This document shows positions 1-10,384 of a stretch of 64,000 nucleotides of DNA, in pieces (position 1 is the first letter of the stretch; each line of letters opens with the position of its first letter). The notes beneath the pieces are model-generated. The model was not told the DNA's origin. It was given only the letters and a program-made list of their open reading frames with translations, and did not search any database. The DNA is from Emiliania huxleyi CCMP1516 (taxonomy: Eukaryota > Haptophyta > Isochrysidales > Noelaerhabdaceae): positions 373,091 through 437,090 of the forward strand of contig NW_005197576.1 in the NCBI RefSeq assembly GCF_000372725.1, read 5' to 3'. The translations under genes were made by a program, and so were the position numbers.

Positions 1-225
1 CAAGTGCAACGCGCCTCATGTCGGAGAGCGACCGTGGTCCGTGCCTCGTTCGCCGCTTATGATGTAGAGTTTGTTGTAGAGATTTCACGTTGTAGAGCGC
101 CTCTACATCGCTCTACAACGCACCCGCCTCGTCCCGCGGCGGATGTAGAGCTCTACAGCTCTACAGCGCTCTCCCATCTCTACAGCTCTACAGCGCTCTA
201 CACTCTACTCCTCTACACCCTCCCT
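1..225 (+). repeat. GTAGAG/CTCTAC-rich dispersed repeat, copy 1
   Basis: This block is dominated by short CTCTAC / GTAGAG words and begins at or before the window edge. A closely similar copy lies in reverse orientation at 19377-19603. The two share a stretch around the words gccgcttatgatgtagag and ttgttgtagag and then diverge in the number of short internal words. Both can be read as a similar open frame, but the composition is low-complexity and I see no protein family, so I treat it as a repeat and not a gene. Confidence 0.7.
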
Positions 226-1057
226 CAGTGGACAGTGCGGCTGTAGCCCAAGGAGAGAGAAGCAGCAACAGGCCTAGCACCGTCGACGAGCGCAGCTGGC
301 GCCTTGCGCTTCTTTGTGGAGGAAGCCTGCGCAGCCTGCGCTCCGGCCGGCAGAGGGCTTGCGACCCGTGGCAGGGTGGCGAGCGGAGGCAGCCCGCCGG
401 TGGGCGAGCCAAACTCTGGCGGTGGCAGCCCGCTCAGCCCCAGGCGCCCCTCGAACCGGAGGGTGGTCTGCCGCCGCTGCGCGGTAGGCACGCCGAGGGC
501 GGGAGACATATATGCCAGCTTCGCGCCACAGGTGGGAGGACCGATTCTCAGCAAGTTTGGCAGGGCGGGCAGCTGTGAAGGATCGATTGCTGTACAACGA
601 GGGACCGATTCCGTGAGGGCCGGGTATCGATTAGGCCGCTTGAGGGCCGGATCTATTGCTGTTTACTTCATCTTACAGTTGTAAACAGATACCCGACGGT
701 ACAGAAGTTTACAGACCACGCCTGCTATTCACAGCACAAGCTTTGCCTGTACTCGCCAGAGCTGGGAGTCGGTAGGTAGGTAGGTAGAAAGGTGAAGAAC
801 AGCCAGGCTCGGACTGGACACCAACGCGGTATGGGTGGACGCTAGACAGATGATGACGACACGCACGAGCGACACACAGACACAAACAAGCTCACAAGAC
901 AAAGTCGGCTGTACTTCGGTGAAAAAGAAAACAGTTTTTCAAAACATCGAAGGCTTAGCTCAAAAGAAACATCCATAAAAAAAAGTTTGGCCGGTTGCTG
1001 GCTGCGCGCTCGGCAGTCTCGGAGAAGGTGGCACGGTGGGCGACGAGCACCGAGACG
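226..1057. other. Intergenic region with one dispersed repeat
   Basis: No convincing gene. Overlapping short open frames on both strands between 228 and 684 are compositional and match nothing I know. The stretch 772-905 is a dispersed repeat listed separately. The last 150 bases before the CNNM-like start codon at 1058 are A-rich for this genome and probably hold its promoter and 5' UTR. Confidence 0.5.
772..905 (+). repeat. Dispersed repeat X, uninterrupted copy
   Basis: It starts with a (GGTA)n run, continues with ggtgaagaacagccaggctc, and then carries a segment rich in gacacacagacacaaaca. A second copy is at 47635-47681 plus 48568-48690, in the same orientation. That copy is split at the hexamer CAGGCT by an 886-bp inverted-repeat element. 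Here CAGGCT occurs once, at 804-809, so this copy keeps the unfilled target site. Confidence 0.8.
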
Positions 1058-3038
<1,981 letters not shown>

Positions 3039-3214
3039 CCATGAGCGCGGCGGCCGTCTGTTCGTGATTCTTTTGCCCGCCAACTTGGAGTGCAGTTTTC
3101 GAAGCGTAATTCTATTGCCCGCCACGAAAAGAAAGCCAATTCTTGACTTGGGCCCTCGGAGGCCTGAGATTCTCTCGAGGTCTCGAGATCCACAGAGGTC
3201 AGACACGGGTTGGC

Positions 3215-4840
3215 ATGATTGAGTCGCCGCCGCAAGCCCAGCCACCATCGAGGATCAACAAGGTGGCCATCGCAGTCGCGGGTGCGTTCGGCCTCGGCGC
3301 AGCAGCTCAACTCTCGAGTTTGCCTGCCGCGTCGATCACCGTCTGTGAGCTTCGTGTGTGCGATACAGCGTGGGAGTCGAACGCGACGCTTGAGATTGAG
3401 CGGCTGCGCGCCTGCGGCCTCGCGCTCGAAGCGCAGGCCGAGGGCCGAGGCGTGCTGAGAGCCGTGGCGTCCGTGGAAATCCACAACCCTCTTCTCTTCT
3501 CGCTGACGGCGCATCGCGTCGTCGCCGCGCTGGCACCGCCCGCGCCGGGCGATCCGCCCTCCACGCTTGCGGACGGCGCAATCATGCGCTGCGACAGTGC
3601 TGCCGCGCCGCTCGCTCCGGCGAGCAGCAGCCGCATCGCGCTGCGGTGTGAGATTGCGCTGAGCCAAGGGACCGCAGCGGCGGTGAGCCAGGTCGTCTCC
3701 AAAGGGTGGACGGAGATGCGCGTGCTCGGATCCGCAGAGGTATCGCCCCGCTCGCTGCCCGGAATCCGCCACGCCATCCGCTACACGGCGACGACGTCGT
3801 TTGGCGACGGCGCGGCGGCGCCCAACCGGCGGCGCGCCTACACGGCGACGACGTCGTTTGGCGACGGCGCGGCGGCGCCCAACCGGCGGCGCGCGGCGGT
3901 GGCCGAGAGCGGCGGGAGCTGTGGCGACCCGCTATGGGAGCCGCTATCGCTGCTCGATGCCGGCGCGTTTGAGGTTGGCGAGCCGGAGTACGACCCCTCC
4001 CTCCCCGTGCTCAAGCTGCTCGGCAAGGACCTCGACTGCGTGGCGGGCGGCGCCTTCTCCTTCGGGCTCTCGACGGCAACCAGCGCGACCGCCGACGGCC
4101 TGCGCACCGCCGCCGGCGCGTCCACCGGCGCGCTCGGCACCATCTTGCCCGTGACTCCGCTCGGCATCGCGGCCGGCTATCTGCTCGGAGGAGCCGCCAG
4201 GGACGAGGCGCTATTCTCGCCGCCCTTTCTCCCGCCGCCTCCGCCGCCTCCTCCTCCGCCGCCACCGCCACCGCCCTCGCCGCCGCCGCTCTCTCCGAGC
4301 ACGGCGCCGGCGGCGCCGGGGGCGGAGTCAGAGCCGCGGCTGATGGCGGCGGAGCGTGTTGTGCTTGACTTGGTGTCTGGGTGTAGCGCGCAGGGGCTGC
4401 CGTCGACCGAGGTTGCATTCGCGTTCGAGGTGCCGCTCTACAACCCGGCGGCCTTCAACGTCACGCTCGAGCCCGAGTCCACCTCGGTGCTGCGCGACCG
4501 GGCCGGCCGCCTGGTCGGAGAGGGCTCGGTGCTCGAGGCCACCCACCTCCCGCCGCGCAGCTGGGCGCGCGTGCCTGCGATCGTCGATTTCCGGCACCTC
4601 GTCGACCGGCTCGACCTCGACGACCCCGAGGCGCGCCGCCACGCCGGCGTGCAGAATATGTACGAGCTGCCCATCGTGCAGCTGCAGAACGAGCTCGAGG
4701 GCTCCGAGTACGAGATGTCCGTCTCGCTCAAGGCTTCTGTGCTGGGCATGCGGCTGACGGTCGTCCAGCCGCACGCCATGAGGATGGCGCTTGGCGCGAC
4801 GAGCACTGGCGCGAGCGTCAGCCGGAGGAGGCGGGCGTGA
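3215..4840 (+). CDS. LEA-2-like protein with N-terminal membrane anchor and two NDR1/LEA-type domains
   Basis: About 541 residues in one open frame from ATG 3215, chosen because the hydrophobic segment VAIAVAGAFGLGAAAQL follows within 15 residues. Two regions look like water-stress/hypersensitive-response (LEA-2) beta-sandwiches: one around VEIHNPLLFSLTAHRVVAAL and a second around AFEVPLYNPAAFNVTLEP, ending with VSLKASVLGMRLTV. Between them are a Gly/Ala-rich helical stretch and a polyproline run (about 4225-4300). An exact in-frame tandem duplication of 57 bp adds 19 residues. LEA-2 proteins are often membrane-tethered and stress-linked; the role here is unknown. The domain call rests on pattern recognition only. 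Confidence 0.6.
   Translation: MIESPPQAQPPSRINKVAIAVAGAFGLGAAAQLSSLPAASITVCELRVCDTAWESNATLEIERLRACGLALEAQAEGRGVLRAVASVEIHNPLLFSLTAHRVVAALAPPAPGDPPSTLADGAIMRCDSAAAPLAPASSSRIALRCEIALSQGTAAAVSQVVSKGWTEMRVLGSAEVSPRSLPGIRHAIRYTATTSFGDGAAAPNRRRAYTATTSFGDGAAAPNRRRAAVAESGGSCGDPLWEPLSLLDAGAFEVGEPEYDPSLPVLKLLGKDLDCVAGGAFSFGLSTATSATADGLRTAAGASTGALGTILPVTPLGIAAGYLLGGAARDEALFSPPFLPPPPPPPPPPPPPPPSPPPLSPSTAPAAPGAESEPRLMAAERVVLDLVSGCSAQGLPSTEVAFAFEVPLYNPAAFNVTLEPESTSVLRDRAGRLVGEGSVLEATHLPPRSWARVPAIVDFRHLVDRLDLDDPEARRHAGVQNMYELPIVQLQNELEGSEYEMSVSLKASVLGMRLTVVQPHAMRMALGATSTGASVSRRRRA
3781..3894 (+). repeat. Exact 57-bp tandem duplication inside the LEA-2-like gene
   Basis: Two identical 57-bp units (3781-3837 and 3838-3894), each encoding 19 residues starting YTATTSFGDG. 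The identity and the preserved frame suggest a recent duplication, or a local assembly duplication. Confidence 0.95.
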
Positions 4841-5189
4841 GCCACGCGCGTGAGCCATGACTTAGGCAAAAACGCGCGTCGCCAGCCGGCCATACTCCTG
4901 CCGTACTCGATCTCACGATGTGCGCCCTCTCTGTGCCCCTTGTGTGTTTTACTTCATACTTTATCGGTGTTACCTTGCTTTTGGAGTTCCGACTCTCGAC
5001 AGCGCACTCAAGTCTCAACACTGTGGACAAACCGCTAAACGTAATGCTGCATCTGAAACACACCTTTTCACGCGTTCACCACAGAGAGTGCAGTCATAGA
5101 GCACCTCAGTCCTCTCCTTTTACGCTTTAGAGCTTCGAGTCTCACAAAACACAGTCATGAGAGTCAACACGATGCAACGACCTAAGCCC
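4841..5189. other. Intergenic, no gene seen
   Basis: Downstream region of the LEA-2-like gene, less GC-rich than its surroundings. The short frames here are not convincing. Nothing else recognised. Confidence 0.4.
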
Positions 5190-5462
5190 TGGTCTGACAG
5201 CCTGACAGCAAACCCGGACAGCGCCTGGCAGTGCCCCCGACAGCCTGACAGCGTTGACAGCACTTTCTCTGACAGTCTGACAGCACGTATCTGACAGCCT
5301 GACAGCAGAGTCTGACATCAGAGGGGCTCCGTCGCTGTCAGGCCCTAACGTGACAGCCTGACAGCTGCCTGACAGCCCGACAGCACACAGTGGCCTGACA
5401 GCAGCGCTGACAGCCCGACAGCCCGACCAGCCCGACAGCAGCACAGACCGTACACAGCCGTG
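5190..5462 (+). repeat. CTGACAGC short-word array, block 1
   Basis: Roughly 15 to 20 copies of a GACAGC core, usually as CTGACAGC or CCGACAGC, spaced irregularly by 2 to 20 bases and all in the same orientation. A second block with the same core and orientation is at 5850-6170. Block 1 contains tctgacatcagagggg at 5311-5326, whose exact reverse complement lies in block 2. Confidence 0.85.
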
Positions 5463-5849
5463 CAGCCTCTTTCTTGCGCCCCATGAGGGTATAACAAAAC
5501 ATGCAAAGACATGCACATGTGGTCCATGTATTCATGGGCTGGTCATGGGTCTCTCTCTCAACCCTCCGTCCCTCCCGCCCCACCTCTGCGGACCCCTCTC
5601 TAGCACCGGCGGCTGTGCTACTACAAATGAAGCTACCAGCTAGCCTTCTGGGGCCCTACAGTCATATGCCTACGGCGTCTGGGTGGGGGTGGCCGCCGCC
5701 GTCTGTGCCGCGCTGCCGCCGCCGCCGCCTGCGCCTGCGCCGCCATCTGCGCTCCCCAGGCGGACCCCTTCTAGGCAGAGTAGAGACTAGAGTATGTGTA
5801 GTAGAGTCCTGCTGGTCTCCTCTTGATAATGTCATAAGTGTGGACAATG
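5463..5849. other. Spacer between the two GACAGC arrays
   Basis: No recognisable gene. It contains a GCC/GCG-rich run around 5690-5745 and a short open frame on the plus strand that crosses into the second array, so coding is unlikely. The two arrays and this spacer may form one repeat unit. Confidence 0.4.
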
Positions 5850-6170
5850 TGTCAGAGCCTGACAGCACCCCGACAGCACCACAACCGACAGCACCTGACA
5901 GCACCGGCGTCTCTGACAGCAGCAGCAGCCCGACAACTCTGACAGCTCCGACAGCGTCTGACAGCAACACCCGACAGCTCCGACAGCACCCGACAGCTAC
6001 AGATCCCCTCTGATGTCAGACAAGCACCCGACAGCACCCGACAGCACTGACAGCACCTGACAGCTGGTCTGACAGAGGCACCTGACAGTGCCTGACAGTG
6101 CCTGACAGCCTGTGTGACAGATCGGCACCTGTGACAGCACCTGACAGCCTGACAGCCAGGGCTCAGGCAA
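5850..6170 (+). repeat. CTGACAGC short-word array, block 2
   Basis: Same GACAGC core and orientation as block 1, denser, with variants CCGACAGC, CTGACAGC and CTGACAGT. It holds cccctctgatgtcaga at 6005-6020, the exact reverse complement of 5311-5326 in block 1. The two blocks could therefore pair over a 678-bp loop. Confidence 0.85.
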
Positions 6171-6376
6171 GCAACAACTTACGTACTCTATTTCATCTTT
6201 CAACAAACACCTTTTTAACTATAGGCGGGCACTCCTGCGCGCTCACTTCTCAAGGCTCGGACGATGGGTGGCCGCTTCGCGCTTGTCGAAGGCGGGAGGC
6301 AGCGGGAGGGCAGGGGGAGCGATGCATGGACCATGGTTCAAGACGCCGTCGTCAGCGTACCACGGTCGTACTCGAG

Positions 6377-7369
6377 TCACATAAACACTTTGCTCATCAT
6401 CGCATCGCACTCCTTTGGGTCCGCTGCTGATCGATTCGCAGCTTGATATAGCGCTGCGAGTGATCCCCACTCGGGTCGCCTGCGGGCCTCGATCGCATCC
6501 ATCGCCGCAACTTGCGCCGGCGACGCTTGCGTGCGGAAGTGGTGGTTGGATGCACGGAAGCCATCAAAGGTGAGGCAGCAGCGCGTTTTCCAGCCGAGGA
6601 AGCTGGCTAGCGACGCCGCAAAGGCCTCGCGCGTCGCGCTCCCGCCGCTGTAAAGGCAGTCCACCGGAACGGCAAACCAGTCGTCACGCGGGAGCCGCTC
6701 CAACTCTGCGCCCAGGTATGCGAGGTGACTGGCCAGCCTCTCCGCGTGTGATGCCATCCCATTGTCCCAGTCGTGATGGCTCCAGACGGTAGAGCCAAAG
6801 TTGCGAACCAGAAGCAGAAGGCGCACGCTGATTTGCGGCTGCGCCTGATCCAACACCCCCAGGGCTGTGGATAGGTTGAGTGGATGAGGAGGGTCGCGCA
6901 GCCGAAACCCCCACGGGTAAGAACCGTCCTCAATAAAGACTGATCCCGCCGGGCTGCCAGCAATGATCTGGTCCACCGCGGTAGGATGGAGGACATGCCC
7001 ATCCCTCGAGCTTTGGGCATACAGATTCAGCCGCAGCTTGCGATCTCGGAAATGCGTTCTCTTCAAACACTCGCCACTCTTGGCCGCGTCGCAACTATCG
7101 TCGACGCGGCAGCGCTCATGCGCTAGACTTTGAAGGATAATGTCATCCACACCATGATGACTACTGCCCTCAACTCCAAGCGCGAGGACAAACATCGGCG
7201 TCGCATTCTGCTGCGGCCACGGAGTCAGCTCAACGGCAGAGAAGAAGCCGCGCCAGCTCTGGCCAGCGAGGGCCAGCAAGGTGGCGCAGCCGAGCAATGC
7301 GAAGAGGCCGCTCGAGGGAGCAGCAACGCGGCGCGCGGTGTAGGTGGGCGGCACCGCTTGAATATGCAT
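6377..7369 (-). CDS. Type II membrane protein, possibly sulfotransferase-like
   Basis: 330 residues, single exon, ATG at 7369 with a short basic tail and then a signal-anchor (GLFALLGCATLLALAG), the layout of a Golgi type II protein. The segment FVLALGVEGSSHHGVDDIIL sits where sulfotransferases carry the 5'-phosphosulfate loop. VRLLLLVRNFGSTVWSHHDW resembles their 3'-phosphate-binding R..-x-S region, and a His/Asp-rich helix follows. These are weak matches, so the enzyme class is a suggestion. Other possibilities are a generic nucleotide-sugar or phosphate-binding luminal protein. N-glycosylation sequons (NLST, NRSA) agree with a luminal C-terminus. Confidence 0.5.
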   Translation of the reverse strand: MHIQAVPPTYTARRVAAPSSGLFALLGCATLLALAGQSWRGFFSAVELTPWPQQNATPMFVLALGVEGSSHHGVDDIILQSLAHERCRVDDSCDAAKSGECLKRTHFRDRKLRLNLYAQSSRDGHVLHPTAVDQIIAGSPAGSVFIEDGSYPWGFRLRDPPHPLNLSTALGVLDQAQPQISVRLLLLVRNFGSTVWSHHDWDNGMASHAERLASHLAYLGAELERLPRDDWFAVPVDCLYSGGSATREAFAASLASFLGWKTRCCLTFDGFRASNHHFRTQASPAQVAAMDAIEARRRPEWGSLAALYQAANRSAADPKECDAMMSKVFM

Positions 7370-7438
7370 GTATGCAGAGTTATTGGGCGCGCGACGGAAT
7401 GGCGGTAAAATGCGTAATTTTGGGTTTCTACAAAAGTG

Positions 7439-7510
7439 TTAGTGCCAGTGCGCGCCAGTCCCGTGCCCAGTGTTGTGCGAGGGAGTTTTGTTGTAAAATT
7501 CTACAAAAGT
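7439..7510 (+). repeat. Dispersed module P (gccagtgcgcgccagtcc...) copy
   Basis: Contains gtgccagtgcgcgccagtcc, then cgtgcccagtgttgtgcgag, then ggagttttgttgtaaaattc. Related copies, whole or partial, are at 15056-15090, 15345-15400 and 15977-16032, at 24436-24460, 33058-33080, 52953-53012, and 57950-57985 (reverse). This copy lies just beyond the 5' end of the minus-strand gene at 6377-7369. Confidence 0.75.
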
Positions 7511-7582
7511 CTAGGTATCTTGTTAGCAGACAAGTGCAGAAACATGTGAGCACCCCTTTTTTTGCTGTATTTGACTCGTCTA

Positions 7583-7655
7583 AAAGAAAGAAAGAAAACG
7601 ACAATTCAAGGGAAGGGTGGGAGGACGGCACGCCGCCACCACATACACAGTTTGT
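7583..7655 (+). repeat. Dispersed module Q (aaagaaagaaaa ... gggagggatggg) copy
   Basis: An AAAG run followed by an imperfect match to caacccaagggagggatggg and then gaggacggcacgccgccacc. Other copies: 13245-13290 and 47597-47630 (same strand), and 15090-15130, 15768-15830, 15849-15905, 29823-29905 and 32150-32225 (reverse). The family often lies next to module P. No coding content. Confidence 0.75.
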
Positions 7656-7997
7656 GCGCGCCGGATTGATTTTCTTTTTGTGGAAACTTTGGGTGGCATT
7701 GCGCCGCCCACCAAGGCGGCGTCGGCGAGCGCCTCCTCCTTTGTCGTCCACCACGCAGCAGATCTCCATGCACCATGGCGGTCGGTGGCGGGCGACGCCG
7801 AAAACATCAACAAGCAGGCGCGCAAGACGCGTACCAACTGGCTCAAATCCCCTGAGCGTGCCAACTGTGGGTCAACGACGTCAAGAACAAGCAGAGCCCC
7901 AGTGCGCAGTGGGGGGCGCCCATCAACCAAGCGCCCACCTGGCGCCCACCCGCCTAATACACCATCCAAGACTGCATCCAGACGCCTCTAGAAGGAA

Positions 7998-9289
7998 ATG
8001 GAGTCACGCACTTTTGGCACGCAGGGCTGCGCGGCCGCCAGTCGCCACGCGAACGCTCCAGACGACGTCCCTGCATCGAGTACGCGGCGAGAGCGCGAGC
8101 GTGAGCGGTTGCGCAAGGTCTCGGCTTGTAGACGGCGCGAGAACCCTTCTCCGGCCGCAGCACAGCGCTACCGCGAGTACTTGCTCTGGACGGAGACGAG
8201 GCCGGTGCAGTTTGGCGACGAGCCGCCAAACGACACGTACGAGATCTTCATGAAGGAGCGCCGGCGCGAGGAGAAGGCGCGGCTGCAAGGTGTGGCACGC
8301 AAGCGGCAGGCGGAGAGACAACTGCAGCGTCAAACGGTCGTGTCGGACGCCGCCCTAGCTTCGCCCGCTGCGCAACCCGCAGCAAAGCGGCCCCGCGGCC
8401 GCCCAGCCGACCCCAACACGGAGCAGCGACGTCGCGATCGCCGGGAGCTGCAGCGCGAGAAGTCGCTCGCTCAGCAGCACCGTCGCGACGCTCGGGATGC
8501 AGCGAGAGCGGGGCAGCAGGTACGGAGCACGCTGCAGTTCATGGAGCTAAACCTCACACGTGCAAAGGCGGCGGGCTTCAATCCGTGGGGGGCGCTTCCT
8601 GACGATTCCACGCACGTGCAAGCATATGCATTTTGGCGCAGCAAGGCTTTGGGAGCGCAGGTTGACGCGAACCGGATGCGGCGCATGCCCGAGGCAGACG
8701 CTCTTGCAGCTACAGCTTTCGCGCGGACATTGACAGCCCGGGCTGCGAAAGCTGGATGGGCGGCGGCGGCCGAGCGGGCCACCACGGCTGATGCGATCGG
8801 AGAGGCACGCGCGGCCTCAGCTGCGGCGGCAGCGCATGCTCGGTATGCAGACGCTGTGGCAGTCGCGGCAGCCGGCGCACAGAGTGTTGCCTGAAGCAGC
8901 GCCGCCGGCGCGAGAGTGGTAGCCTCTCGGCGCTGCTGCAGCCGTCGCAGCCGTGGGTGTCCGCAACGTTCGCGGCCGTCAGCGCACCGCTGCCCGAGTG
9001 TGGCTTGGACGCAGATGGCGCCGCGCCGCCAGCGCTGCTGCCGCCGCCGCCGCCGCCGGGCCAGCCTAGTGACCCCACACTCCCCCACTTGTGGGTGCTC
9101 CCGCTCGAGGGGCAAACGGCACAAACGGGCCGGCTCGCGGACTTCATGGTGAGCTTAGGGCTCACTGTGAGAGAGCAAGACCTTGACTACGAGAGCTCCG
9201 ATGACGATGCAGCCAGCGATGTCGACAGCGCGCGTTGCGATGAGCCGCTGGACCCTGACGTAGAGGCGGAGTTGCCCGATTATTTTTAA
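7998..9289 (+). CDS. AT-hook / basic DNA-binding-like protein, two exons
   Basis: Exon 1 starts at ATG 7998 and reads about 295 residues: an Arg/Glu-rich charged region (RREREREREL-type), an AT-hook-like core (KRPRGRP), a basic helix rich in RRD/RREL, and an Ala-rich helical segment. A stop at 8892-8894 is followed after about 45 bases by a plausible acceptor (gctgctgcag near 8940). Beyond it a second frame reads PSQPWVSATFAAVSAPLPEC and runs to 9289 with a polyproline run and a very acidic tail (DYESSDDDAASDVDSA). I join them as one gene because both frames look coding and no ATG opens the second. No family recognised; nuclear DNA binding is inferred from the AT-hook and charge pattern. Confidence 0.45.
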
Positions 9290-9371
9290 TAGGCATTGCG
9301 GCTAGAATGAATATTCGGTCGCCCCGCCCCAAACGGGCTTCTTGGGTGGAAAGAAATGCCACTGGCGGCTT

Positions 9372-9575
9372 AGAAAGAAAGAAAGAAAGAAAACAGACAC
9401 GCCAAACGAGGGATGGGACGAGGACAGGGTCCCCACCTGCACGAGCAGGATTTTGGAAGAACGATCAGGGGGACAGGTGGGGCTCTCCTGCTCCTGACAA
9501 GGGACACGACAGGCTCGCAGCGCGGTGCGCGGTGGACTCCCACATCCACTGGCGGTCTCATCTCAGTCTAGCGAC
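9372..9575 (+). repeat. Dispersed repeat S, about 200 bp, copy 1
   Basis: Begins with an AAAG run, then cacgccaaacgagggatggg, ggacagggtccccacctgca and ctcctgctcctgacaaggga, ending in gcggtctcatctcagtct. A full-length copy lies in reverse orientation at 15139-15345, with the end words preserved. A degenerate fragment is at 33095-33155, and a partial one at 13185-13240. Size and dispersal suit a SINE- or MITE-like element. I see no A/B box or terminal inverted repeat that would decide. Confidence 0.8.
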
Positions 9576-9741
9576 CTGCCTCCAGCTTGTCGCTGGCAGT
9601 CTCTCCTACCACAGGCACACTGACACAGGGGTGGCAGGGGCGGCGGCACGAGTCTCCCACATACTATGCGGGCCTCACTAGAGGTGCGGCCTGTGCGTGT
9701 CCTCGCCCTTGAGGGGGGAGGGGAAGGGGCTGTGTGTCTGT

Positions 9742-9742
9742 G

Positions 9743-9823
<81 letters not shown>

Positions 9824-9836
9824 GCGTGTGCGTGTG
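9742..9836. repeat. (GT)n microsatellite
   Basis: About 45 near-perfect GT units, ending in a GTGCGT variant tail. Confidence 0.97.
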
Positions 9837-10106
9837 CGAGCCGCCCTGAACGCCACGAGCGCGCCGCGAGCGCCGTAGCGCCGGCGAGCGCCGTCGGCAG
9901 CGCGCGACCGCCACCCAAAAGCGGAGGTACATCAGGAGCCGCAGCCGGCCTGCTCTATCAGCCCCGCAGCCGCGGTGGCGCGACCGGACCGCGGTCGCTC
10001 CAGGCGCCTTTTGGCCCCGGTTCGAATCGCGGTTGGCGCGCGCCCTCGCGGAGCGACGCGTGGCGCGCGACGCGCGCGCGTGCGCGTGCGCGCCCAGCCG
10101 AGCCCT

Positions 10107-10190
10107 AGGCCGTATGCCGTCTGCCGTCTGCCGTCTGCCGTCTGCCGTCTGCCGTCGGCTGTCGGCCGTCGGCCGTCGGCCGCCGCCGCC
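10107..10190 (+). repeat. Tandem heptamer array (GCCGTCT / GCCGTCG)n
   Basis: About five units of GCCGTCT grade into GCCGTCG / GCTGTCG units and end in a GCC run. Simple tandem repeat about 200 bp upstream of the YbaK/exonuclease fusion start. Confidence 0.9.
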
Positions 10191-10384
10191 GCCGTAGCGG
10201 CGGCGAGCGCTCGCCTTTTGCGCGACGCGCAGTGTGGACGCGCGCCGCCCAGCGCCGGACGTGCCGGAGCCGGTCCGGCGCGCGCGCGGGCGGCCAGCGC
10301 CTGTAAACAGACAGCTGCCGCCCACACGTTCAAAGTGGCGGCTTATGCCCGGTTACTCAAGACCGTGTCTTTTTTTTTACTCTG

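Larger units (their letters stand above)
9576..10384. other. Intergenic with microsatellites
   Basis: No gene seen. It contains a long (GT)n run at about 9742-9836, a tandem heptamer array at about 10107-10190, and CG-rich palindromic sequence around 10055-10090 (cgcgcgacgcgcgcgcg). The open frames here are simple-repeat artefacts. Confidence 0.5.

Noticed and set aside
4-246. 80-codon open frame in the GTAGAG repeat
   Set aside because: No ATG-dependent gene structure, low-complexity second half and a repeat copy elsewhere; kept only as a repeat.
5190-6170. CRISPR-like array
   Set aside because: Repeat words are only 6-8 bp with irregular spacing, and the genome context is eukaryotic.
9742-9878. 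Open frames rich in Cys-Val or His-Thr repeats
   Set aside because: They are translations of the (GT)n microsatellite, present on both strands.
9970-10050. tRNA-like box B (ggttcgaatcgcgg)
   Set aside because: The T-arm stem does not pair and no acceptor or D arm can be folded around it.
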